From positions 186,001 to 250,000 of the forward strand of contig JABMLH010000006.1 in assembly GCA_013205085.1 (NCBI GenBank): a stretch of DNA of 64,000 nt. The letters run 5' to 3'. The notes below the pieces were generated by a model, which was not told where the DNA came from, made no database searches, and worked only from the letters and a program-made list of their open reading frames with translations. The translations under genes and the position numbers were made by a program. This document shows, piece by piece, positions 42,568 to 51,245 of the stretch; positions within the stretch are counted from its first letter, which is position 1, and each line of letters starts with the position of its first letter. This DNA comes from Microbacteriaceae bacterium VKM Ac-2854 (lineage in GTDB: Bacteria > Actinomycetota > Actinomycetes > Actinomycetales > Microbacteriaceae).

Positions 42568-43578
42568 ATGCGAATCGTTGTGATCGGCGCCACCGGCAAC
42601 CTGGGCACCGCCCTCCTGACCCGTCTCGCGGGCGAGGGGCACGAGGTCGTCGGGGTCGCCCGGCGCGTCCCCGACACGCGCGCGGCTCCCTACGGATCCG
42701 CGAGCTGGCGGTCCGTCGACATCGCGGCGACCGATGCGCCGGCCCGCCTCGCCCCGGTGTTCGAGGGGGCGGATGCGGTGGTGCACCTGGCCTGGGCGCT
42801 GCAGCCGAACCACAACGAGCACACCCTGCGCCGCGTGAACGTCACCGGCACGGCCGCCGTGCTCAGCGCCGTCGCCGCCGCCGGCGTCCCGCACCTGGTC
42901 GTCGCCTCCTCCGTCGGCGCCTACTCGATCGGGCCCAAGAACGCGCGGGTCGACGAGAGCTGGCCCACCGGCGGCATCGCCACCTCGCACTACAGCCGGC
43001 ACAAGGCGATGAATGAGCGTGCGCTGGACCGCTTCGAGGCGGCGCATCCGGGCGTGACCGTGGCGCGGATCCGTCCGGGTCTGGTGTTCCAGGAGAATGC
43101 GGCGACCGAGATCGCCGGGCTGTTCCTCGGGCGGCACATCCCGACCCGGTGGCTCGGCTCCGTGCGCATCCCCGTCGTGCCGCTCTCGACCAGGATCGTG
43201 TCGCAGGCCGTGCATGCCCGCGACGTCGCCGAGGCGTTCACCCTCGCGCTCGAGCAGCGGGCCTCCGGCGCGTTCAACATCGCCGCGGAGCCGGTGCTCG
43301 GGCCGGTCGAGGTCGCCGCAGCGGTCGGCGGCCGCCCCGTCCCGTTCCGCTTCGACGTGCTGCGCAGCGTGGTCTGGCTGAGCTGGAAGCTGCGCCTGCA
43401 GGCGACCGATCCGGGCTGGCTCGACATCGCCGCCGGCGTGCCGATCATGTCCACCGAACGTGCGCGGCGCGAACTCGGCTGGGCACCGACCGTGTCCGCC
43501 ACGGATGCCCTGGCCGAGATCGTGCGCGGACTCGCGCGGCGCAGCCGGGTGCCGGAGTCCGACCCGCTGCACGGCTGA
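42568..43578 (+). CDS. NAD-dependent epimerase/dehydratase (extended SDR)
   Basis: 336 residues. Rossmann motif VIGATGNLGTALL, substrate-side VVHLAWALQPN, the SDR serine segment VVASSVGAYSIGP, and the catalytic pair in HYSRHKAMNE, where Tyr-x-x-x-Lys reads YSRHK. The second half contains RIVSQAVHARDVAEAF. Extended SDR proteins of this kind act on nucleotide sugars or small ketones; nothing nearby fixes the substrate. ATG 42568 preferred over TTG 42556. Confidence 0.86.
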   Translation: MRIVVIGATGNLGTALLTRLAGEGHEVVGVARRVPDTRAAPYGSASWRSVDIAATDAPARLAPVFEGADAVVHLAWALQPNHNEHTLRRVNVTGTAAVLSAVAAAGVPHLVVASSVGAYSIGPKNARVDESWPTGGIATSHYSRHKAMNERALDRFEAAHPGVTVARIRPGLVFQENAATEIAGLFLGRHIPTRWLGSVRIPVVPLSTRIVSQAVHARDVAEAFTLALEQRASGAFNIAAEPVLGPVEVAAAVGGRPVPFRFDVLRSVVWLSWKLRLQATDPGWLDIAAGVPIMSTERARRELGWAPTVSATDALAEIVRGLARRSRVPESDPLHG

Positions 43579-43583
43579 ACGCG

Positions 43584-43635
43584 CCGGTAGCTCAGGCCAG
43601 CAGCTCGAGCCGGTAGCGCAGTGCAGCAGCTCGGG
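43584..43635. repeat. 26-bp x2 degenerate duplication
   Basis: CCGGTAGCTCAGGCCAGCAG and its diverged copy recur with a 26-bp period shortly after the epimerase stop. The rest of the 179-bp gap is unremarkable. Confidence 0.7.
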
Positions 43636-43757
43636 CAGGCAGCGCGGGCCCCGCATGCTCCCGGGCTCGCGCGCCGAGCGCAAGTCCTGTCCTCCCGGCT
43701 GACGCGCCCCTACCGTCGAGAACGCGTCGACTGCGGCGCAGCTCAGGAGGCTGTCAG

Positions 43758-44009
43758 ATGAAGGTATCGGAAGTCCGTTGGAACGATGAGGCGCGCGCGA
43801 AGATCGTGGCCGACGCCGATGAAGTGCTCCGCGCGGCGGTCGCCGACCTCGCCGGCACCATGGCGGGTCACGAACCCGATGACGTCTACGAGGCGTTGAA
43901 CGCGCGGATCAAGAACCGCTTCATCGACTACCAGCCCGGTCCGGATGTGCGCCGCTACGCCGACGCGATCGCGGCCGGCGAGGTCGAGCAGGAGCACGTC
44001 GCCTCCTGA
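43758..44009 (+). CDS. small conserved hypothetical protein, 83 aa
   Basis: MKVSEVRWNDEARAKIVADA at the N-terminus, then a helical middle (EVLRAAVADLAGTMAGHEPD) and an amphipathic C-terminus with RIKNRFIDYQPGPDVRRYAD. A good Shine-Dalgarno (CAGGAGG) precedes ATG 43758. No cysteines or membrane segments. I do not know the family; a small toxin-antitoxin type partner is not present. Confidence 0.65.
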   Translation: MKVSEVRWNDEARAKIVADADEVLRAAVADLAGTMAGHEPDDVYEALNARIKNRFIDYQPGPDVRRYADAIAAGEVEQEHVAS

Positions 44010-44106
44010 GCTTTCGCCGAACCCGGGCAGGATTCGCGTCGTCACCGCGTTGCTGCAGGGGTCGGCTCACGAGTCGACGCATCGATCGTCGCTCGAAAGG
44101 AACACC

Positions 44107-44925
44107 ATGAAGGTCTGGTTCATCACCGGTACGTCGCGAGGCTTCGGCCGGGAGTGGGCGATCGCGGCCCTGGAGCGGGGCGACAAGGTCGCCGCGACCG
44201 CGCGCAACACGGATTCACTCGCCGATCTCGTCGAGCGGTTCGGCGACGCGATCCTCCCCATCGCCCTCGACGTCAACGACCGCGAGGCCGACATCGCCGC
44301 GGTCCGCCGCGCGCACGAGACCTTCGGCCGACTCGACGTCGTCGTCAACAACGCCGGCTACGGCCACTTCGGTTTCATCGAGGAGATCACGGAGGACGAG
44401 GCGCGGGCGCAGCTCGAGACCAACCTCTTCGGTGCGCTCTGGATCACCCAGGCCGCACTGCCGTACCTGCGTGCACAGGGCAGCGGTCACATCATCCAGG
44501 TCTCCTCGATCGGCGGCATCTCCGCCTTCCCGCTCGTGGGCATCTATCACGCGTCGAAGTGGGCGCTGGAGGGCTTCAGCCAGTCCCTCGCGCAGGAGGT
44601 CGCCGGTTTCGGCATCAACGTCACCCTCATCGAGCCCGGCGGCTTCAGCACCGACTGGAGCGGCGACTCAGCCAAGACGTCCGCCCCGTTGGACGCCTAC
44701 GCCGCGCTGCACGAAGCCGTCGCCGAACAGCGCAAGGCGCGCGTCGGCACCCCGGGCGACCCGAAGGCCTCGGCCGCCGCCATCCTGCGCGTGGTCGACG
44801 CGGAGCAGCCGCCGCTGCGCGTGTTCTTCGGCACCGCTCCGCTCGGTATCGCCAAGGCCGACTACGCCGCGCGCATCGCGACGTGGGAGGAATGGGACGA
44901 GGTGTCGCGGGTGGCGCAGGGCTGA
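44107..44925 (+). CDS. short-chain dehydrogenase/reductase
   Basis: 272 residues of the classical SDR family. Cofactor motif TGTSRGFGREW (TGxxxGxG), NNAGYG, catalytic Ser in IIQVSSIGGISAF and Tyr-x-x-x-Lys in YHASKWA. The arginine after TGTS favours NADP(H). The chain ends without extension. The substrate cannot be told. A 13-bp array begins at the stop codon. Confidence 0.92.
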   Translation: MKVWFITGTSRGFGREWAIAALERGDKVAATARNTDSLADLVERFGDAILPIALDVNDREADIAAVRRAHETFGRLDVVVNNAGYGHFGFIEEITEDEARAQLETNLFGALWITQAALPYLRAQGSGHIIQVSSIGGISAFPLVGIYHASKWALEGFSQSLAQEVAGFGINVTLIEPGGFSTDWSGDSAKTSAPLDAYAALHEAVAEQRKARVGTPGDPKASAAAILRVVDAEQPPLRVFFGTAPLGIAKADYAARIATWEEWDEVSRVAQG

Positions 44926-44983
44926 GCCACTGGGTGAGGTCACGGGGCTGAATCACTGGGCTGAACCCTCGGGCTGGGGCACG
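44919..44983. repeat. 13-bp x5 tandem array across a stop codon
   Basis: Five units of GGGCTGAGCCACT type at 44919, 44932, 44945, 44958 and 44971. The TGA of unit 1 (44923-44925) is the SDR stop; units 3 and 4 repeat CTGA. Confidence 0.92.
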
Positions 44984-45005
44984 GAACGGGCGTAGCCTGC
45001 CGGTT

Positions 45006-45434
45006 ATGGCTCTGCGTCTGCGACAGGTCGTCCTCGACACCGAAGACACCCGCGCGCTCGCCGCGTTCTACCTCGCTCTCCTCGGTGCGCGCTACCGGCC
45101 GGGCGACGAACCGCCGGCCGACGGCTCGGACGACCACGCCGAGTGGGTCGCCATCCGCACTCCGGACGGCGACCGCCTCGCCTTCCAACGAGTCGCCGAG
45201 CTGCCCCGTGTGACGTGGCCGGAGGGTCCTGTGCGGCAACAGCTGCACCTCGACTTCATGGTGGCGAACGCCGACGAGCTCGAGCGGCAGCGCGCGCTCG
45301 CGGTCTCCCTCGGCGCCGAGGTGATCGACGATCAGAGCGGCGACCCGGAGGAGGCGCTCTACGTGTTCGCGGACCCCGCCGGTCATCCGTTCTGCATCTT
45401 CGTCGCGCCCGACTACGCCGCCCCACCCTGGTGA
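45006..45434 (+). CDS. VOC-family protein (glyoxalase-like)
   Basis: 142 residues. Opening RLRQVVLDTEDTRALAAFYL and second module QQLHLDFMVANADELERQRA, then VFADPAGHPFCIFVAPD. The H-x-D near the second module start and the C-terminal F in place of the metal Glu suggest a non-metal member, typical of the actinobacterial VOC proteins in this class. Function unknown. It converges with the AraC/GyrI regulator. Confidence 0.85.
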   Translation: MALRLRQVVLDTEDTRALAAFYLALLGARYRPGDEPPADGSDDHAEWVAIRTPDGDRLAFQRVAELPRVTWPEGPVRQQLHLDFMVANADELERQRALAVSLGAEVIDDQSGDPEEALYVFADPAGHPFCIFVAPDYAAPPW

Positions 45435-45511
45435 GCGCGCGCCCTCTCGCCGCCCGATCGCGCCTGGCCCGACCACGCCTGAGCATGACCGGCTGAACCC
45501 GCGCCGCGGAT

Positions 45512-46378
45512 TCACTCGCGCTCGACCGGGAGCCAGAGTTCGCAGGTGGCCGAGCTGAAGTCGTCGGCGCGTTCGAGCACGGCGACGATCGAGGGGCCCG
45601 GCCGCAGCCGCCACGGATTCGACGGGAACCACTCCGTCGCCGTGGCGGCCCACGCCGACTGCAGGGCATCCGGATACGCTCCCTCGACCCGGAAGACCGC
45701 CCACGTGCCCGCCGGCACCTCGATCACGTCGAGATCGTCGGGCGTCCGGGTCGCGTCGGTGACGGCGACGCCGTGCAGGTAGGTGAGCTCGCTGCCTTCC
45801 GTGGAGTCCGGATCGACGTCGGCGCTCACCTGGAGCAGGCCGGCGGGCTCGGTGTCGCCCAACTGCTTCAGCCGCTGGTGCTCGGCCGAGGGGAGCGCGG
45901 TGATGTGGGCCTGGATGTGCGGATTGACGCCGCGATGGATCAGCGGGACGCGAGCGGCGTGGCCGATCAAGCGGAAGGACGGTCGGTCGGTGATCCGAGT
46001 GTGCATCGGGGTGTTCCCTTCGACGGTCAGGCGGAACCTGAGTTGTGGTTGTGCGCGAAGAGGGCCGCCGTCGCGGCGCACCGCGGCGGGTGCGGCACCG
46101 TGCACCGCTCGGAACGCCCGCCCGAAGGCCTCGGTCGAGCCGTAGCCGTAGCGCACCGCGATGCTCAGCACCTCGGCGTCGCCGAGCAGATCGCTCGCCG
46201 CGAGCGTCATCCGACGCCGGCGGATGTACTCAGAGAGCGGCATGCCGGCCAGCGACGAGAACATCCGCCGGAGGTGGTACTCCGTCGTACCGAGTTCGCT
46301 CGCCAGTCCGGCCACGTCGAGTTCGTCGGTCAGACGGTCCTCGATCAGTTCGACGAGGGTGTTGAGTGCTGCGATCAC
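45512..46378 (-). CDS. AraC-family regulator with GyrI-like effector domain
   Basis: 288 residues. N-terminal AraC double helix-turn-helix at residues 1-105 (ELDVAGLASELGTTEYHLRR, then SIAVRYGYGSTEAFGRAFRA) and C-terminal GyrI/BacR-type ligand domain (RITDRPSFRLIGHAARVPLI, DVIEVPAGTWAVFRVEGAYP). This layout is that of Rob/SoxS-like multidrug sensors. GTG 46378 gives the usual VIAALN start; ATG 46402 is eight codons upstream. It diverges from a SnoaL-like gene that it may control. Confidence 0.88.
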   Translation of the reverse strand: MIAALNTLVELIEDRLTDELDVAGLASELGTTEYHLRRMFSSLAGMPLSEYIRRRRMTLAASDLLGDAEVLSIAVRYGYGSTEAFGRAFRAVHGAAPAAVRRDGGPLRAQPQLRFRLTVEGNTPMHTRITDRPSFRLIGHAARVPLIHRGVNPHIQAHITALPSAEHQRLKQLGDTEPAGLLQVSADVDPDSTEGSELTYLHGVAVTDATRTPDDLDVIEVPAGTWAVFRVEGAYPDALQSAWAATATEWFPSNPWRLRPGPSIVAVLERADDFSSATCELWLPVERE

Positions 46379-46533
46379 GGCTCTCCCTTCGGCTTCGAGC
46401 ATCGCGGGTCCATCGGATCGGCACCCGATGTTCCGGGACCGATCGGATCGGGTCGGCGACGGGATCGCACCGCTCGTCCATCTGTCACCACTACAGTGCT
46501 CCCCGAACGGACGTGAGCGAAGGAGCATCCAGA

Positions 46534-46887
46534 ATGACGACACCGCGTGAGCTGCTGCAGGCGAACCTGCACAGTGTTTTCGGCAACCGGGACAGCGCCT
46601 CCCGCCGGTCGGCGATCGACACGATCTACACCGAGGATGTCGCGTTCACCGACCCGGAGGGGACGGTGGTCGGGCGGGACGCGCTCGAACAGAAGGCGGT
46701 GGCACTGCTGTCGACCGCTCCGGAATCCTTCGTCTTCGTTCCCGACGGCATCGAGTACACCAGCCCCGACACCGGCGCCCTGGCCTGGGCGTTCGGGCCG
46801 GCCGGCGCGCCCGTCGCGCGGGGCATCGACATCATCACCATCACGGACGGACGCATCAGCGCGCTGCACACCCTGCTGCACGAGTAA
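46534..46887 (+). CDS. SnoaL-like (NTF2-fold) protein
   Basis: 117 residues: LLQANLHSVFGNRDSASRRS at the start, then IYTEDVAFTDPEGTVVGRDA, DTGALAWAFGPAGAPVARGI and DIITITDGRISALHTLL, a complete cone-shaped NTF2 fold like the ketosteroid-isomerase-like SnoaL proteins. Catalytic residues are not diagnostic. AGGAG lies 9 bases before ATG 46534. Its promoter is shared with the AraC/GyrI gene. Confidence 0.82.
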   Translation: MTTPRELLQANLHSVFGNRDSASRRSAIDTIYTEDVAFTDPEGTVVGRDALEQKAVALLSTAPESFVFVPDGIEYTSPDTGALAWAFGPAGAPVARGIDIITITDGRISALHTLLHE

Positions 46888-46991
46888 GAGGTTCCGCCGC
46901 CGAGACCCGCCGGTGGAGCCGGAGCCCTGCGGTCGAGCTTGCCGACGGGTCCTGGGTGCCCGAGGGACACCGAAACCTCGATCCGACGGGT

Positions 46992-48468
46992 TCATGTCCG
47001 CCGGTTCCCGGTGTCGGTGTTCGGTGGTGGTGCGGGTTTCCGGGGCCGGAACCGTTGCTCCGCCCGGGGTCTGCGGTGCCGGTGGTTGCGGCGGGGTGTC
47101 TGGTGCGGGTCGATCTGCCAGGGTGGCACGAAGTACGGGATGCCGTCGCGCATCACGATCTTCCACGCCGAGTGGTGCACGAGGGTGTGGTGCTGGCGGC
47201 ACAGCAGAACCGTGTTCTCGAGGGTGGTCGGGCCACCGTCTGCCCAGTGGATCACGTGATGCGCATCCGCCCAGGTGGCGGGCAGATCGCACTGCGGGAA
47301 AGCGCAGCCCCCGTCGCGGGCCATGAGGATCTTGCGCAGCGGGCCCTCGACGAGGCGCTTCTCGGGCGCCGGCGTCCAGAACCTGCCCGTCGGAGCCGAG
47401 CACGACGGGGAGGATGCCCGCGTCGCACGCGAGCTGCCGGATCCGCCCCGCAGGCACCGGGCCGGCGAAGGTGGTCTCGGCCGTGCCCACCTTCTCGCGC
47501 AGCTCATCGAACGGAACGGTCACGATGACGGTCGGTCGGGTACCGCCGTTGCGCGGCAGCCGGCTGGTGCGGGATGCGAGTTCACACGTGGCGACGAGCC
47601 CGTCCAGCAGCAGTTGCGGGCGGGTGCGGCCGGTGACGTTCACGAGGATCGGGTCGCCGCCGTCTCCCGGGTCGATGCTCACGTCTGCAGTGGTGTCGGT
47701 GTTCTCTCCTTCGGTCATGGCGTCGTCGCAGCCGGTGTTCGGCTGCTGCAGTCGCGGGTTGGTGAACGTGCCGATCGTGGACAGCACGGTCTCGTACTGC
47801 AGCCGGGTCATGCATCCGGAGAACGGGATCAGCCCGTCGCGCTCGATCCCGAAGGTGATGCCCTGCCGCATCCGCAGGATCGCGTCAGTCGGTTCGGTGC
47901 CATCCGGGTGCGCGTCCTCGATGGTCCGCTTCGCACACACGGTCACGAACGCGTCGTCCTCGGTCCGAGCGATCTCCAACAGCCCTGAGATCAGCGCCTC
48001 CCGGGCCTCCTCGGTGACGACGGTCGCGATCTTCGCATCCGTGACCGCGACCCGGTGCGCGGAGGCGGCGGTGACCTCGCCCGCGCGAACGGCGGCGGCG
48101 AGGTCGGGCAGCTTCGCGGCGAGGGGTTCGCCGTGCAGGGTCACCCGGGGCGTGACCTGGCCGGCGAGGTGCACCCGCCGCTTCGCCTCCGACGACGCGA
48201 CCCGGCACACCACGTTCAGCACCGCGGCGGCGTTGCGCAGCTGGTACTCCTCGTGAGCCCGCGCCTCCACCAGGCCCGCGGCTGCCGCGATGGTCAGCGC
48301 CTGAGCGGACCGGAGGATCTCTTCGGCGACGATGGCGAACGCGACGGCTTCTTCGGCTCGCCGCATCCCACACACCGCGTCGAACGCGGTGTGCACCGCG
48401 GTGCCGAGGGCGGTGCGGGCGGTGCCGACCTGCTCGGTGAGCGGTGTGGGGGTGAGCGAAGATGCCAT
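46992..48468 (-). pseudogene. full-length DUF222/HNH endonuclease gene with one frameshift
   Basis: From ATG 48468 (MASSLTPTPLTEQVGTARTA) the DUF222 domain reads through to LPVVLGSDGQVLDAG. The following EKRLVEGPLRKILMARDGG and the HNH part (CAFPQCDL, AHHVIHWADGGPTTLENTVL, CRQHHTLVH) are in the next frame and end at 46992. The break lies near 47368-47386, where one extra base explains it. DUF222/HNH proteins (13E12 repeats of mycobacteria) are multicopy nuclease-like genes. Homology with the copy at 31.5-32.2 kb extends about 100 bp upstream of the start. Confidence 0.85.
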
Positions 48469-48738
48469 ACACATACGGTACGCGGCACCTCTGACATCGA
48501 ACGCGCCTCCAGCCCCGGAACGGGACAACTCACCCCGAAACCGGGCCTGTGGAGGAAGAGACCGGCCCAGTCGGCGAAGGTTACCTCCGCCACGTTCCGG
48601 ATACACCACCCTCGTACAGCTCTCCCGACGCGAGGGCAACCCACCTGCGCGGAGACGCCGGAGCGAGCAGGCTGGCGGCATGGTCACGCCGTAGAACTCC
48701 ACCCACCCCCTCCACCGCTTCACCTAGAAGGAACCCGT

Positions 48739-49137
48739 ATGCCCGCCTCCCCCGCCCTCGGCGCCCACCCCATCGGCGTTGTGCTGCTCTCGCAGAACCT
48801 CGCCGCCTCCCGCGCGTTCTACGCCGACACGCTCGGCCTCGAGGTGCTCGAGTCCTCCGACAGCGCCGTCAGCTACGCCTCCGGCTCGACGCGGCTGACG
48901 GTCACGGATTCGACGACCGGCTCGAAGGATGAACAGACCAAGGCGTCCTGGCGGGTCGATGACCTCCGGGCCGCCCTCGACTGGCTCGCCGAGCGCGGGG
49001 TGACCCCGCAGGAGTACGACTCCGACGAGCTGAAGACCGTCGACGGCATCGCCGATCGGGGTTCCGTGTGGTCGGCGTGGATCCTCGATCCCGACGGCAA
49101 CGCGCTCGGCATCGAGCAGCCGAAGGAGACCCCGTAG
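48739..49137 (+). CDS. VOC-family protein (glyoxalase-like)
   Basis: 132 residues from ATG 48739 behind AAGGA. HPIGVVLLSQNLAASRAFYA, ASWRVDDLRAALDWLAERGV and SAWILDPDGNALGI mark the two VOC modules with the DPDGN-x-(L/I) C-terminus. This is the third VOC gene on the plus strand and the fourth in the window. Function unknown. Its last 70 bases may overlap the glycosyltransferase start. Confidence 0.85.
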   Translation: MPASPALGAHPIGVVLLSQNLAASRAFYADTLGLEVLESSDSAVSYASGSTRLTVTDSTTGSKDEQTKASWRVDDLRAALDWLAERGVTPQEYDSDELKTVDGIADRGSVWSAWILDPDGNALGIEQPKETP

Positions 49138-50378
49138 CGGAGCGCGCGGGCACCGAGCGCTGGCTGGTCGGCGTCACGGAGTACGCCGGCCTCACCGGAT
49201 ACACCGGCGGAATCGGGCGGCACTACGCCTCGTTGCTGCCCGCCCTCGTGCGACGAGGCGTCGGCATCGACCTGATCGTGTTCTCCGACGAACCGCGACC
49301 GGCCGTCGACACGATCGACGGCGTCCGGCTGCTGGGCTGGCATCGGCTCCGCCGCGTTCCGGCGGTCGCATTGCCGCTCGCGCGGGCGGGCGTGTTCCGG
49401 CGCGCGTTCGGGCGCGGACGCTACGCCGCCGTGTTCGCCCCCGAGTGGGCGGGCGTGGCCGCGCTGCTGCCCCGGCGAGCTCCGCTGGTGACGAATCTCG
49501 CGACGAGCACCCGCGTGGCCAACCGCGTGGCCGGCTTCCGCCTGCGCTCCTTCGGCCGGCGGCGTTTCGCGGTCGCCGCGCAGAGCCTGCTGGAGGATCG
49601 ACAGATCCGGCGCTCCCGCGGCCTGGTGCCGATCTCGCGGGCGATGCTCGCCGCGAACCGACGCGAGCTGGGCGCGCTACCTGCGGCGATCGTGGTGCGC
49701 AATTGCATCGACGTATCGCGGGTGCAGGATGCGGCGCCGCGGGCATCACTGCCGCCGGGCTGGCCGACGGAACCAACCGCACAGGCCGAACAGACCGAAC
49801 AAACCGAACAAACCGAACAAACCGAACAGACCGTACTGTTCCTCGGCCGACTCGAGCGGCGCAAGGGCGTGGTGGCGGCGATGGCCGCGCTGGCGCGGAT
49901 CCTGCCGGCCCGCCCCGAGCTGCGCTTCGTTCTCGCCGGCTCGTCGGGCGACGCGCGATTCGAGCCCGATCGCGCCGAGCTGCTGGCGATGGCGCCGCTG
50001 GAGTGTCGCGACCGCGTCGTCTTCCTCGGCCACGTCGCGGGCGACGAGCTGTATCGCGGCATCGTCTCGGCCGACGTCGTGATCTGCCCGTCGCTCTGGG
50101 AGGGCTTCGGGCAGGTCGCCCTGGAGGCGAAGGCGCTCGGCACCCCGGTGGTGGTCACCGGCGGCAGCGGCTACGACGACTTCTGCACCGACGGCGTGGA
50201 CGCTCTCGTGGTGCCGCCCGGTGACGACGCCGCGCTGGCGGCGGCGGTCACCCGATTGCTGGCGGATCCGACGCTGCGCGCGCGGATCGCCGCGACAGCG
50301 CGGGCGGGGATGCACGCGTACACGGCGGACGCGGTCGCGCCCGACATCCACGCGGCGGTGCACCGGCTGCTCGACTGA
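49068..50378 (+). CDS. family 4 glycosyltransferase (GT-B), cluster gene 1
   Basis: Up to 436 residues. The fold begins at WLVGVTEYAGLTGYTGGIGR and the C-terminal nucleotide-sugar half carries LFLGRLERRKGVVAAMAALA, VFLGHVAGDELYRGI and the E-x7-E motif CPSLWEGFGQVALEAKALGT. In the linker between domains a 9-bp in-frame array encodes EQT five times. No start lies near the fold, so a GTG at 49068 or 49077 inside the preceding VOC gene must be used, or a base is missing. It converges to within 12 bp of the minus-strand operon. Confidence 0.82.
   Translation: MVGVDPRSRRQRARHRAAEGDPVAERAGTERWLVGVTEYAGLTGYTGGIGRHYASLLPALVRRGVGIDLIVFSDEPRPAVDTIDGVRLLGWHRLRRVPAVALPLARAGVFRRAFGRGRYAAVFAPEWAGVAALLPRRAPLVTNLATSTRVANRVAGFRLRSFGRRRFAVAAQSLLEDRQIRRSRGLVPISRAMLAANRRELGALPAAIVVRNCIDVSRVQDAAPRASLPPGWPTEPTAQAEQTEQTEQTEQTEQTVLFLGRLERRKGVVAAMAALARILPARPELRFVLAGSSGDARFEPDRAELLAMAPLECRDRVVFLGHVAGDELYRGIVSADVVICPSLWEGFGQVALEAKALGTPVVVTGGSGYDDFCTDGVDALVVPPGDDAALAAAVTRLLADPTLRARIAATARAGMHAYTADAVAPDIHAAVHRLLD
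49788..49832. repeat. 9-bp x5 in-frame coding array
   Basis: GAACAGACC or GAACAAACC five times (49788-49832) encodes EQT-EQT-EQT-EQT-EQT in the interdomain linker of the glycosyltransferase. Confidence 0.92.
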
Positions 50379-50390
50379 GAGCGCCGCCCC

Positions 50391-51245
50391 TCAGACCCGG
50401 CGCCACCCGTCGCCCTCGCGCTGCACCGAACCCGCCGCCGCAAAACGCTCCAGCCACCCCGTCATCGGCCAGGTGCCCCACCGGCTCGCGAACAGCGCGC
50501 CGTTGCGCAGGATGTCGTCGAGGTGCTGCCAGGGCGGATTCGAGGTGGGGTGCCACTGGTGGTGCGCGTGCGCCCCACCGACCCAGGCGAGCGGCCTGCC
50601 CTGCTCGCGCAGCGCGAACGCGAAGTCGGTGTCCTCGCCGCCGTAGCCCTCGTACGCCTCGTCGAAGCGCAGCTGCGACCACGTCTCGGCGGTCACGGCG
50701 AACGACAGCGACCAGAACAGCGTGTACTCCGTCGAGAGCTGCACCACACCGACGGGCGGATCCGGCCGGGCGGGATGCGGATCCGCCTCCGCGTCCAGCG
50801 CGAAGGGATCGCGGGCGTTCTCGCCCTCCGCGAGGTAGGTCACCGGGCCGCAGAGCACCGCGTCCGGGTGCAGTTCGGCCGCTCGCCGGTAGCGCTCGAG
50901 CAGTTCGACGCCCGGAACGCAGTCGGCGTCGAGGAAGACGATCAGCTCGGCGCCGAGCGCGACGGCGGCATCCGCACCCGCGTTGCGACCGGCGGCGAGG
51001 CGGAAGCCGTCGGGTCCGGGCGGCACGTGCAGCAGCCGCGCCACGGCCACTCCCAGGAGCGGATCCGCGTCGAGCCCGACCACAACGACGTCCACGTCGG
51101 GCAGCAGCCGCAGCTGGTTGCGCAGGTGCGCCAGCCGCGACGCGGTGCAGAGGGTGACCACAACGGTCTTCAGCGCGGGCCCGGCACTCAGCGCAGCCCC
51201 CGCCGTCAGCGCAGCCCGCGCCCCCAGCGGAACACGGGCCGTCAC
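50391..51245 (-). CDS. family 2 glycosyltransferase, cluster gene 2
   Basis: 284 residues. GT-A pattern: LKTVVVTLCTASRLAHLRNQ, LAAGRNAGADAAVALGAELI, metal motif VFLDADCVPG, and the acceptor-domain GYGGEDTDFAFALRE. The WVGGAHAHHQWHP tail is like that of chondroitin-polymerase-type GT2 enzymes. GTG 51245 overlaps the upstream stop as GTGA. Last gene of a four-gene operon read from 54536. Confidence 0.85.
   Translation of the reverse strand: MTARVPLGARAALTAGAALSAGPALKTVVVTLCTASRLAHLRNQLRLLPDVDVVVVGLDADPLLGVAVARLLHVPPGPDGFRLAAGRNAGADAAVALGAELIVFLDADCVPGVELLERYRRAAELHPDAVLCGPVTYLAEGENARDPFALDAEADPHPARPDPPVGVVQLSTEYTLFWSLSFAVTAETWSQLRFDEAYEGYGGEDTDFAFALREQGRPLAWVGGAHAHHQWHPTSNPPWQHLDDILRNGALFASRWGTWPMTGWLERFAAAGSVQREGDGWRRV

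Noticed and set aside
49788-49832. Phase-variable on/off switch in the glycosyltransferase
   Set aside because: The unit is 9 bp, so gain or loss keeps the frame; at most the linker length varies.
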